From Desulfobacteraceae bacterium UBA5852 (lineage in GTDB: Bacteria; Desulfobacterota; Desulfobacteria; Desulfobacterales; UBA5852): a stretch of DNA of 6,422 nt. The stretch covers positions 29,080 through 35,501 of the forward strand of contig DJGG01000004.1 of NCBI GenBank assembly GCA_002432195.1. Reading direction: 5' to 3'. Shown here piece by piece: positions 1 through 6,308 of the stretch. Under the pieces are notes generated by a model. That model was not told the DNA's origin. It did not search any database and saw only the letters and a program-made list of their open reading frames with translations. Both the position numbers and the translations under genes were made by a program. The stretch's first letter is position 1. The number at the start of each line of letters is the position of its first letter.

Positions 1-83
1 GGCACGGCGGCATCCTGGACCGCATCGATGCGCTGCTGTTTGCCGCGCCGGTGGCCTATGCCTTCCGCTTCGGGGTTTTTTGA
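1..83 (+). CDS. cdsA: Phosphatidate cytidylyltransferase (CDP-diacylglycerol synthase), C-terminal end only
   Basis: Only the last 26 codons are present. The reading frame begins at base 3 and ends with TGA at 81-83; the rest of the gene lies off the left edge. The visible peptide starts HGGILDRIDALLFAAP. This matches the end of the CdsA family signature (HGG-x-x-DR-x-D) followed by the start of the last membrane helix. The family is an integral inner-membrane enzyme that makes CDP-diacylglycerol from phosphatidic acid and CTP, the precursor of the bacterial phospholipids. The Asp residues in DRID belong to the conserved polar motif. The position directly before dxr and rseP supports the call, because these genes commonly cluster with uppS in Gram-negative bacteria. 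No frameshift or truncation is visible in the tail. Confidence 0.88.
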   Translation, partial: HGGILDRIDALLFAAPVAYAFRFGVF

Positions 84-107
84 CGGGGACGGCCGCCATA
101 TCCGATT

Positions 108-123
108 CGTGCCGGCCGGCACG
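108..123. repeat. 16-nt perfect palindrome in the cdsA-dxr gap
   Basis: The bases CGTGCCGGCCGGCACG read identically on both strands. The palindrome sits in the 57-nt gap before dxr, and its right end touches the G-rich Shine-Dalgarno stretch (123-131) of dxr. As RNA it could fold as a 6-bp stem with a GGCC loop next to the ribosome binding site. As DNA it could be a dimeric operator. Perfect palindromes of this length also arise by chance in GC-rich DNA, so a function is not established. Confidence 0.4.
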
Positions 124-140
124 GGGGGAAGCGTGACGGC

Positions 141-1304
141 ATGAAACGCCTTGCCATCCTGGGCGCCACCGGATCCATCGGGCGCAGCACCCTGGCGATC
201 CTGGACGCCTTTCCCGAGCGATTCAGCGCCGTGGCCCTCACGGCCCGGCGCAACGTGACCCTCCTGGCCGAGCAGGTCAAGCGCTTCCGGCCGAGCCTTG
301 CCGTGGTCCAGGATGACGCCGCCGCCCGTGAGCTGGCCATGCGTCTGGGCCGCCGGAGCACCGCGGAGGTGCTCTGGGGCGCGGACGGTTACCGGGCGGC
401 GGCCAGCCACCCGGACGCCGAGATGGTGGTCACGGCGGTGGTGGGGGCCGCCGGTCTGCTGCCCACCCTGGCGGCCATCGAGGCCGGCAAGGACATCGCC
501 CTGGCCAACAAGGAGACCCTGGTGATGGCCGGGCCTCTGGTGATGCAGCGGGCGGCGGCCCGGGGGGTCCGCATCCTGCCGGTGGACAGCGAGCACAGCG
601 CCATTTTCCAGTGCCTGGAGGGGCAGCCCCGACAGGGCGTGGAGCGGCTCTGGCTGACCGCCTCGGGGGGGCCCTTCCGGGACTTGCCGGCCGCCGGGTT
701 CGCCGCCATCCGCCCCGCCGATGCCCTGCGCCACCCCACCTGGCAGATGGGCGCCAAGATCACCATCGATTCGGCCACCCTCATGAACAAAGGCCTGGAA
801 GTGATCGAGGCGCAGCATCTCTTCGGCATGTCCCCGGAGCGCATCAGCGTGGTGGTCCACCCCCAGAGCATCGTCCACTCCATGGTGGCTTTCGTGGACG
901 GGGCGGTGCTGGCCCAGATGGGACCTCCGGACATGAAGGGGGCCATCGCCTACGCCCTGTCCTACCCGGAACGCCTGCCCCTGGCGGCGCCGGCCCTGGA
1001 CCTGGCGGGCATCGGGGTCCTGACCTTCCAAGCCCCCGACATGGTTCGTTTTCCCTGCCTGGGGCTGGCCTTCGAGGCTGGCCGCCGGGGGGGCAGCCTG
1101 CCGGCGGTCATGAACGCCGCCAATGAAGTGGCCGTGCAGGCGTTTCTGGCGGAGCGCCTGTCCTTCGACGCCATCCCCCGGGTCATCGACCGGACCCTCC
1201 AGCGGCATGTGCCCCTGACGCACCCCGGTCTCGAAGAACTGCAGGCAGCCGACCGGTGGGCCCGGGAGGCCGCCGAGGCATTCGTTGCCCGCGGCGAGGC
1301 TTGA
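141..1304 (+). CDS. dxr: 1-deoxy-D-xylulose 5-phosphate reductoisomerase (IspC/Dxr)
   Basis: Cytosolic enzyme that converts 1-deoxy-D-xylulose 5-phosphate to 2-C-methyl-D-erythritol 4-phosphate with NADPH. It is the first committed step of MEP isoprenoid synthesis and the target of fosmidomycin. The protein has 387 residues, close to the usual length of about 400. The N-terminal NADPH-binding loop GATGSIG is at residues 8-14 and the ANKETLVMAG segment at 122-131. Metal ligands are visible as D149 and E151 (VDSE) and E220 (NKGLE). Substrate-phosphate residues include S175 in the SGGPFR motif, S211, N216 and K217. The catalytic loop HPTWQMG (198-204) carries H198, W201 and M203. All key residues are intact. 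The start is supported by the family-typical MKRLAILGATGS opening and a G-rich Shine-Dalgarno sequence about 10 nt upstream. It lies 57 nt after cdsA, so it is probably in the same transcript. Confidence 0.97.
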   Translation: MKRLAILGATGSIGRSTLAILDAFPERFSAVALTARRNVTLLAEQVKRFRPSLAVVQDDAAARELAMRLGRRSTAEVLWGADGYRAAASHPDAEMVVTAVVGAAGLLPTLAAIEAGKDIALANKETLVMAGPLVMQRAAARGVRILPVDSEHSAIFQCLEGQPRQGVERLWLTASGGPFRDLPAAGFAAIRPADALRHPTWQMGAKITIDSATLMNKGLEVIEAQHLFGMSPERISVVVHPQSIVHSMVAFVDGAVLAQMGPPDMKGAIAYALSYPERLPLAAPALDLAGIGVLTFQAPDMVRFPCLGLAFEAGRRGGSLPAVMNAANEVAVQAFLAERLSFDAIPRVIDRTLQRHVPLTHPGLEELQAADRWAREAAEAFVARGEA

Positions 1305-1329
1305 AGTGGCCCGCCAAATGCCCTATGAT
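1301..1329 (+). promoter_or_regulatory. Candidate sigma70-type promoter for rseP-purL-purQ
   Basis: A -35-like TTGAAG (1301-1306, overlapping the dxr stop codon) and a -10-like TATGAT (1324-1329, five of six consensus bases) are separated by exactly 17 bp. The expected transcription start is near 1336, about 77 nt before the rseP start codon. In such GC-rich DNA a TATGAT with ideal spacing is notable. The match is by eye and the -35 is only four of six, so this is a prediction. It would give rseP and the purine genes transcription independent of cdsA-dxr. Confidence 0.42.
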
Positions 1330-1337
1330 GCGCTTTC

Positions 1338-1372
1338 CGCGGGCCATCGGCCGGTCACGGCCGTTGCCCGCG
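1338..1372 (+). promoter_or_regulatory. Strong stem-loop in the rseP 5' leader
   Basis: Bases 1338-1353 pair with 1358-1372 around a GTCA loop (1354-1357). The stem has 14 base pairs, interrupted by one bulged C (1344) and one T-T mismatch (1347/1364). The inner six pairs are CGGCCG against CGGCCG and the outer six are CGCGGG against CCCGCG. No T tract follows (the next bases are TGCTCCCACAG), so it is not a canonical intrinsic terminator. If transcription starts near 1336, the hairpin would sit at the extreme 5' end of the rseP mRNA, a position that can protect a message from decay. It might instead be an mRNA processing or partial termination site between dxr and rseP. Confidence 0.5.
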
Positions 1373-1398
1373 TGCTCCCACAGGGCAGTTCCATTTCC

Positions 1399-1402
1399 GG
1401 AG
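1399..1402 (+). promoter_or_regulatory. Shine-Dalgarno GGAG that sets the rseP start
   Basis: GGAG lies 10 nt upstream of the ATG at 1413. Another ATG at 1406 is only 3 nt from the GGAG and is in a different frame (7 nt offset), so it cannot start rseP. Starting at 1413 gives the family-typical short N-terminus leading straight into the HELGH membrane helix. Confidence 0.6.
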
Positions 1403-1412
1403 TCCATGCCGC

Positions 1413-2471
1413 ATGAGCACCAGCATCGTTGCCTTCGTCATCGTCCTCGGGGTTCTGATCTTCTTCCACGAATTGGGTCACTTTCTCATGGCCCGGCTCT
1501 TCCGGGTGGGCGTGGAGAAATTTTCCCTGGGTTTCGGGCCCCGCCTCTTCGGCAAGACCATCGGGGGCACTGACTATCGGGTGTCGGCCATCCCCCTGGG
1601 GGGCTATGTCAAGATGGTGGGCGAGGAGCCCGACGCCGACCTGGACCCGGCCATGGTCCCCTTTTCCTTCACCCACAAGCCCCTTCTCCAGCGCAGCATC
1701 ATCGTGGCGGCCGGTCCCCTGTTCAATCTCCTGCTGGCGGTCGTGATCTTTTTCGTGGTCTTCCAGGTTTCGGGCATCTATGTCCTGCGGCCGCTGGTGG
1801 GTGATGTCCAGGAGGGCTCGGCGGCCGCGGCGGCCGGACTGCGCAAGGGCGATGTGATCCTGGCCATCGATGGGCAGCGTATCGAGAGCTGGGAGGAGAT
1901 GGCCGCCAAGATCGTGGCGAGCGAGGGGCGGGTGCTGGGGCTGGCGGTCAACCGCGAGGGGGAAAGCGTGAACCTGGAGGTCACGCCGGAGCTCAAGGCG
2001 GCCCAGAACATTTTCGGAGAGGCGGTGGAGCGTTACGTGATCGGGGTCACCTCGGCCGGCGAGTTCTTTCCCCGGGAGCTTTCCCTGGCGGAAGCCGCGG
2101 GCCTGAGCGTGGTGCGCACCTGGGAGGTGACCAAGCTGACGGTGCTCAGCGTGGTGAAGCTGATCCAGGGCAAGCTCCCGGCCACCACCCTCGGCGGACC
2201 CATCAAGATCGCCAAGATGGCCGGCGACCAGGCGCGGGAAGGCCTGGTGAGCCTGCTGTTCTTCACCGCCGTCATCAGCATCAACCTGGGTATCCTCAAC
2301 GTGCTGCCCATTCCGGTGCTCGACGGCGGCCACCTCCTGTTCTACGCCATCGAGGCGATCACCCGCCGGCCGGTGAGCCTCAAGGTGCGGGAAGTGGCCC
2401 AGCAGATCGGCATCTTCCTGCTGATCATGCTGATGATATTCGTCATCTACAACGACATCGCCAATCCCTGA
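1413..2471 (+). CDS. rseP: RIP metalloprotease RseP (site-2 protease, M50 family, single PDZ)
   Basis: Inner-membrane zinc protease that cuts substrates within the membrane. In the family it releases extracytoplasmic sigma factors by cleaving anti-sigma factors already clipped at site 1, and it also degrades leftover signal peptides. The zinc site HELGH is at residues 19-23 in the first helix (about 4-28), and the third ligand is D304 in the NVLPIPVLDGGH motif (296-307). A second helix carries GPLFN (101-105). A single PDZ domain spans about 126-192 (GDVQEGS...GLRKGDVILAIDG). The last helix is about 331-347. At 352 residues the protein is about 100 shorter than E. coli RseP (about 450), which has two tandem PDZ domains; the single-PDZ form is common outside the gammaproteobacteria. 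The gene lies 108 nt after dxr and 28 nt before purL. Its natural anti-sigma substrate is not encoded in the window. Confidence 0.96.
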   Translation: MSTSIVAFVIVLGVLIFFHELGHFLMARLFRVGVEKFSLGFGPRLFGKTIGGTDYRVSAIPLGGYVKMVGEEPDADLDPAMVPFSFTHKPLLQRSIIVAAGPLFNLLLAVVIFFVVFQVSGIYVLRPLVGDVQEGSAAAAAGLRKGDVILAIDGQRIESWEEMAAKIVASEGRVLGLAVNREGESVNLEVTPELKAAQNIFGEAVERYVIGVTSAGEFFPRELSLAEAAGLSVVRTWEVTKLTVLSVVKLIQGKLPATTLGGPIKIAKMAGDQAREGLVSLLFFTAVISINLGILNVLPIPVLDGGHLLFYAIEAITRRPVSLKVREVAQQIGIFLLIMLMIFVIYNDIANP

Positions 2472-2487
2472 AGCAACCCCCCGGCGG

Positions 2488-2492
2488 AAGGA
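2488..2492 (+). promoter_or_regulatory. Shine-Dalgarno AAGGA that sets the purL start
   Basis: AAGGA ends 7 nt before the ATG at 2500, which is near-ideal spacing. An ATG at 2492 overlaps this motif and is out of frame with purL (8 nt offset), so it is not the start. Starting at 2500 keeps the complete first strand of the PurS-like domain (MPHRLEVTLKPELLDPEG). Confidence 0.6.
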
Positions 2493-2499
2493 TGCCCTC

Positions 2500-5496
2500 A
2501 TGCCGCATCGCCTCGAAGTGACCCTCAAGCCCGAGCTGTTGGACCCCGAAGGGGAAGCCCTGCGCCGCAAGGCCCGGGACTATTTCGGCACCGAACTGCA
2601 CGCCGTGCGCAGCGTGCAGATCCTGACCATCGATGCGGACCTCAGCGCCGAGCAACTGGCCACCATCCGCCGGGAAGTGTTCACCAACCCCGTGACCCAG
2701 GTCTCCGCCTACGCGCCGCTGCCGATAGATTTCGACTGGTGCCTCTGGGTCGGATTCCGGCCCGGGGTGCGGGACAACGCCGGCGCCACCGCCGTGGAGG
2801 CCATCGAAGACATTCTGGGCATCCGCCTGCAGCCCGGTGAGGCGGTTTACACCTCCAAACGCTATTGCCTCAAGGCCGCGGGGCTGACGGCCGCCGACGC
2901 CGAGCGCATCGCCGGCGCCCTGTTGGCCAATGACATCGTTCAGCAGTGGAAAGTATTCCCGGCCGCCGACTGGGATCCGGCCACCGGCGTCGGACTGGTG
3001 ATTCCCAAGGTGCGGCTGGATCACGTGCCCCGCTTGACCACTTTCCCCATCGACAGCGATGCCGTCCTGGCGCGCATCAGCGACGAACGCAACCTGGCCT
3101 TGAACCCCAGGGACATTCCCACCATCCGCGCCTATTTCATCGATCCCCGGGTGCGCGCCGAACGGGCGGCCGTGGGGCTGGACACCCCCACCGACGTGGA
3201 ACTGGAGTATATCTCCCAGGCCCGCAGCGACCATTGCAACCACAACACCTTCCGGGGGCTGTTCCGCTACCACGAACCGGAAACCGATGTGCGGTCCACG
3301 GTGGACAGCCTCTTCAAGACCTGCATCGAGGCGCCCACCCTGGAACTCCAGCAGCGGAAGGACTGGGTGGTCTCGGTGCTCTGGGACAACGCCGGGGCCG
3401 GGCGCTTCGATGACCGGCACCATTACGTGATCACCGGCGAAACCCACAACTCGCCATCCAACATGGAAGCCTATGGCGGCGCCATCACCGGCATCGTCGG
3501 CGTCTACCGCGACCCTCTGGGCACGGGTAAGGGGGCCCGGCTGGTGATGGGGGGCTACGGCTATTGCGTGGGTCCCCGGGACTATGACGGGGAACTCGCG
3601 CCCCGTCTCCACCCCCGGCGTCTCCTGGACGGGGTGATCGAGGGGGTGCGCGACGGCGGCAACAAAAGCGGCATTCCCACCACCTTCGGCCAGGTGCTCT
3701 TTCACCCCGGCTATCTAGGCAAATGCCTGGTGTATGTCACGGCCGTGGGCATCATGCCGGCGGTGGTCGCCGGGCGGCCGGCCGAGGAAAAGACCACTTC
3801 CCCGGGAGATCTGATCGTCATGTGCGGGGGGCGGGTGGGCAAGGACGGCATCCACGGGGTGACGGCCTCCTCGGAAAGTTTTTCGGCCAGCACCCCGGCG
3901 GGGCACGTCCAGATCGGAGACCCGTATACCCAGAAGAAGATGCACGATTTCCTTCTGGAGGCCCGGGACGGGGGCCTGATCCAATTCATCACGGACAACG
4001 GCGGCGGCGGCCTGTCGTCCTCCATCGGGGAGTCGGCGCGGTTTTCCAAGGGCGCCCACGTGGAGCTGGAGAAGGTCCCCCTGAAGTACGAGGGCCTGGA
4101 CCAGTGGGAGATCTGGGTCTCCGAATCCCAGGAGCGCATGACGGTGGCCGTGCGGCCCGCGGACCTGGAGCGCTTCATGGCCCTTTCCCGGCGGCATGCC
4201 GTGGAGAGCACCGTCATCGGCCGGTACACAGACACGGGCAAGCTGCACATCGCCTACCGGGGCCAGCCCTGCGCCCACGTGGACCTCGATCTGCTCGAAG
4301 CGGGCTTCCCCCAGTGGGAATTCGAGGCGGTGTGGCGCTCGCCGGAAGCCCGGGGGCTGGAGGAGCCGGTGGTGGGACTGCCGGCCGACGTCCAGGGTCT
4401 GCTCCTGGATATGCTGGCCCGGCCCAACATCTGCTCCCGGGAGTGGATCACCCGCCAGTATGACCACGAGGTCCAGGGCGGCAGTGTCATCAAGCCCCTG
4501 GTGGGGGCGGGGCGGGACCTCCCCAGTGATGCCGCCGTGATCCGTCCCGTGCTCACCTCCCGGCGGGGCCTGGCGTTCGCCCAGGCGCTGCAGCCGGCCT
4601 ACTCGGCCATCGATGCCTACCACATGACCGCCAACGCCATCGACGAGGCCCTGCGCCGGGTGCTGGCCGTGGGCGGGGACCTGGAGCACGTGGGCGGGGT
4701 GGACAACTTCTGCTGGCCCAGCATCCAGTATGACGCGGTGAAGAACCCGGACGGACGCTTCAAGGCGGCCCAGCTGGTGCGCGCCTGCCGGGCGTTGAAG
4801 GACCTCTGCCTGGCCTACGGCATCCCGCTGCTCTCCGGCAAGGACAGCATGTATGTGGACGGGCACCTGCCGGGGCGCTACGGCGTCACCCACAAGATCT
4901 CGGCGCCGGAAACCATGCAGTTCGCCACCATCTCCGTGGTGCCGGACGTGCGCCGCTGCACGACCATGGACGCCAAGGTGCCGGGGGACGGGGTTTACGT
5001 GCTGGGGGCCACGCGTGACGAACTGGGGGGCTCGGAGTACTACGAGCACCTGGGCTATACGGGGCGCAACGTCCCCCGGGTGTGCCCCGCGGAGTTCCTG
5101 CCGGTCTACCGGGCGTTGCAAAAGGCCGTGGAGGCCTCCCTGGCCGCTTCGGTCCACGGGGTCTACCGGGGCGGGCTGGGGATTCACCTGGCCTGGGTGG
5201 CCATGGGCGGGGAGCTGGGCCTGCGCGTGGACCTGGAGGCGGTGCCGGCGGAAGGTGTGGAACGGCCGGACCGGCTGCTGTTTTCCGAATCCGCCGGCCG
5301 CTTCATCGTCACCGTGGACCCCGCCAAACAGGAGGCTTTCGAAAATATGCTGGGCGGCCTGCCCTGGGCCCGCGTGGGTGAGGTGACCGCGGCGCCGGCC
5401 CTCGTCATCACGGGACGGGGCGGAGCTCCCCTGGTGGATCTGGCCGTCGCGGACCTGAAAGCCGCCTGGAAAAAACCCTTGGGAGATCTGGTATGA
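2500..5496 (+). CDS. purL: Phosphoribosylformylglycinamidine synthase, fused PurS-like/PurL synthetase subunit
   Basis: Synthetase subunit of FGAM synthase (purine step 4): formylglycinamide ribotide, ATP and glutamine-derived ammonia give formylglycinamidine ribotide. The 998 residues compare with about 740 for the small PurL and about 1295 for the E. coli form that includes a glutaminase. Residues about 1-72 (VTLKPELLDPEG...) and about 78-153 (VGFRPGVRDNAG...LLANDIVQQWKVF) look like two PurS-type repeats. A linker follows to about 230. The synthetase core carries SDHCNHNTF (243-251; probable catalytic H245), GETHNSPSNMEAYGGAITG (313-331; H316), GNKSGIPTTFG (387-397), KDGIHGVTASS (448-458), DNGGGGLSSSIGE (499-511), GVDNFCWPS (733-741), LSGKDSM (778-784) and FSESAGRFIV (928-937). 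There is no C-terminal glutaminase; purQ next door supplies it. The usual THNHP motif reads THNSP here. The gene follows rseP by 28 nt with a strong Shine-Dalgarno and overlaps purQ. The general function is very secure; the exact PurS repeat boundaries are approximate. Confidence 0.95.
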   Translation: MPHRLEVTLKPELLDPEGEALRRKARDYFGTELHAVRSVQILTIDADLSAEQLATIRREVFTNPVTQVSAYAPLPIDFDWCLWVGFRPGVRDNAGATAVEAIEDILGIRLQPGEAVYTSKRYCLKAAGLTAADAERIAGALLANDIVQQWKVFPAADWDPATGVGLVIPKVRLDHVPRLTTFPIDSDAVLARISDERNLALNPRDIPTIRAYFIDPRVRAERAAVGLDTPTDVELEYISQARSDHCNHNTFRGLFRYHEPETDVRSTVDSLFKTCIEAPTLELQQRKDWVVSVLWDNAGAGRFDDRHHYVITGETHNSPSNMEAYGGAITGIVGVYRDPLGTGKGARLVMGGYGYCVGPRDYDGELAPRLHPRRLLDGVIEGVRDGGNKSGIPTTFGQVLFHPGYLGKCLVYVTAVGIMPAVVAGRPAEEKTTSPGDLIVMCGGRVGKDGIHGVTASSESFSASTPAGHVQIGDPYTQKKMHDFLLEARDGGLIQFITDNGGGGLSSSIGESARFSKGAHVELEKVPLKYEGLDQWEIWVSESQERMTVAVRPADLERFMALSRRHAVESTVIGRYTDTGKLHIAYRGQPCAHVDLDLLEAGFPQWEFEAVWRSPEARGLEEPVVGLPADVQGLLLDMLARPNICSREWITRQYDHEVQGGSVIKPLVGAGRDLPSDAAVIRPVLTSRRGLAFAQALQPAYSAIDAYHMTANAIDEALRRVLAVGGDLEHVGGVDNFCWPSIQYDAVKNPDGRFKAAQLVRACRALKDLCLAYGIPLLSGKDSMYVDGHLPGRYGVTHKISAPETMQFATISVVPDVRRCTTMDAKVPGDGVYVLGATRDELGGSEYYEHLGYTGRNVPRVCPAEFLPVYRALQKAVEASLAASVHGVYRGGLGIHLAWVAMGGELGLRVDLEAVPAEGVERPDRLLFSESAGRFIVTVDPAKQEAFENMLGGLPWARVGEVTAAPALVITGRGGAPLVDLAVADLKAAWKKPLGDLV

Positions 5497-6308
5497 AGCG
5501 GGTGCGAGCACTGGTTTTGACCGGCTACGGCCTCAACTGCGACCAGGAAACCGCGTTTGCCTTCGACCGGGCGGGGGCGGAGGCCGTGCGCGTACACATC
5601 AACGCCCTCATCGACGGCAGCGTGCGGCTGGCGGATTTCCAGGTCCTGGCCTTCGGCGGCGGGTTCGGCTGGGGGGACGACCACGGGGCCGGCGTGCTCC
5701 AGGCCGTGCGTCTGAAGACCAACATCGGGGACCAGCTCCTGGAGTTCGTGGGGCGGGAAAAGCTGATCATCGGCATCTGCAACGGTTTCCAGGCCCTGGT
5801 GAACATCGGGTTGCTGCCCGGTTTCGACGGGGATTACCGGAGCCGGCAGGTGGCCCTGATCACCAACGATTGCGGCAACTTCCGGGACGATTGGGTGCAT
5901 CTTCTGGTGACGGCCGCATCCCCGTGCGTTTTCACCCGGGGCTTGGGTGCCCTGGACCTGCCGGTGCGTCACGGCGAAGGCAAACTCTACGCCGATTCCC
6001 AGGTGGTGGCGCGCCTGGAGGCGTCCGGCCAGGTGGTCCTGCGCTATGCCAAACCCGGCGGGCAACCGGCCGGAGGGGCCTTCCCGCACAACCCCAACGG
6101 GTCCATCGGCGACATCGCCGGCATCTGCGACCCCACCGGACGGATTTTCGGCCTCATGCCCCATCCCGAGGCCTTCAACGACCCCACCAACCACCCCCTG
6201 TGGACCCGGGAGCGGGAGGTCCGGCGGCGCAAGGGCCTGGAAAGCCTCACGGACGAGCCCACACCCGGTCTGCGCATGTTCCGCAATGCGGTGGCCAGCC
6301 TGCAATGA
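5493..6308 (+). CDS. purQ: Phosphoribosylformylglycinamidine synthase, glutaminase subunit PurQ
   Basis: Class I (triad) glutamine amidotransferase that hydrolyses glutamine and passes ammonia to PurL for FGAM synthesis. The 271 residues include the GYGLNCDQET opening (11-20), the nucleophile C96 in GICNGFQ (94-100), a conserved VRHGEGKLY segment (158-166), and the rest of the triad H224 and E226 in LMPHPEAF (221-228). The preceding PNGSIGDIAGICDPTGRIFG (201-220) is also characteristic of FGAM synthase glutaminase domains. At 271 residues it is longer than the Bacillus-type PurQ (about 227). This extra length resembles the glutaminase domain of large fused PurL proteins and fits the long PurL partner. 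The ATG overlaps the purL stop by 4 nt (ATGA), with GGGAG at 5481-5485 as ribosome binding site, which indicates translational coupling and roughly equal subunit supply. Confidence 0.96.
   Translation: MKRVRALVLTGYGLNCDQETAFAFDRAGAEAVRVHINALIDGSVRLADFQVLAFGGGFGWGDDHGAGVLQAVRLKTNIGDQLLEFVGREKLIIGICNGFQALVNIGLLPGFDGDYRSRQVALITNDCGNFRDDWVHLLVTAASPCVFTRGLGALDLPVRHGEGKLYADSQVVARLEASGQVVLRYAKPGGQPAGGAFPHNPNGSIGDIAGICDPTGRIFGLMPHPEAFNDPTNHPLWTREREVRRRKGLESLTDEPTPGLRMFRNAVASLQ

Noticed and set aside
60..83. T6 run at 76-81 as an intrinsic terminator of cdsA
   Set aside because: The run lies inside the last codons of cdsA (Val-Phe-stop) and only a very short CCG/CGG pairing precedes it, so no credible terminator stem exists.
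1323..2570. Long minus-strand open frame opposite rseP
   Set aside because: It mirrors rseP in GC-rich DNA, where stop codons are rare on both strands. Its translation is low-complexity (rich in His, Gly, Asp, Gln) with no recognisable domain, while the plus strand encodes a complete RseP with all catalytic motifs.
2443..3705. Minus-strand open frame of about 420 codons opposite the rseP end and the first part of purL
   Set aside because: It crosses the rseP-purL gene boundary, which a real gene would be unlikely to do completely, and shows no domain or ribosome binding site support.
5470..5475. A6 run near the purL end as a programmed slippage site making a PurL-PurQ fusion
   Set aside because: The run encodes Lys-Lys in frame and the context does not form a canonical slippery heptamer. 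purQ has its own Shine-Dalgarno and an ATGA overlap start, which explains the arrangement without frameshifting.
3715..5511. Minus-strand open frame of nearly 600 codons opposite purL
   Set aside because: The plus-strand PurL is continuous and conserved through this whole interval. The antisense peptide is rich in His, Gly, Arg, Pro and Val without any family motif, as expected for a composition shadow.
5184..6305. Minus-strand open frame of about 370 codons opposite the purL end and purQ
   Set aside because: It is antisense to two well-supported overlapping genes, has no recognisable motif, and has a composition typical of antisense shadows.
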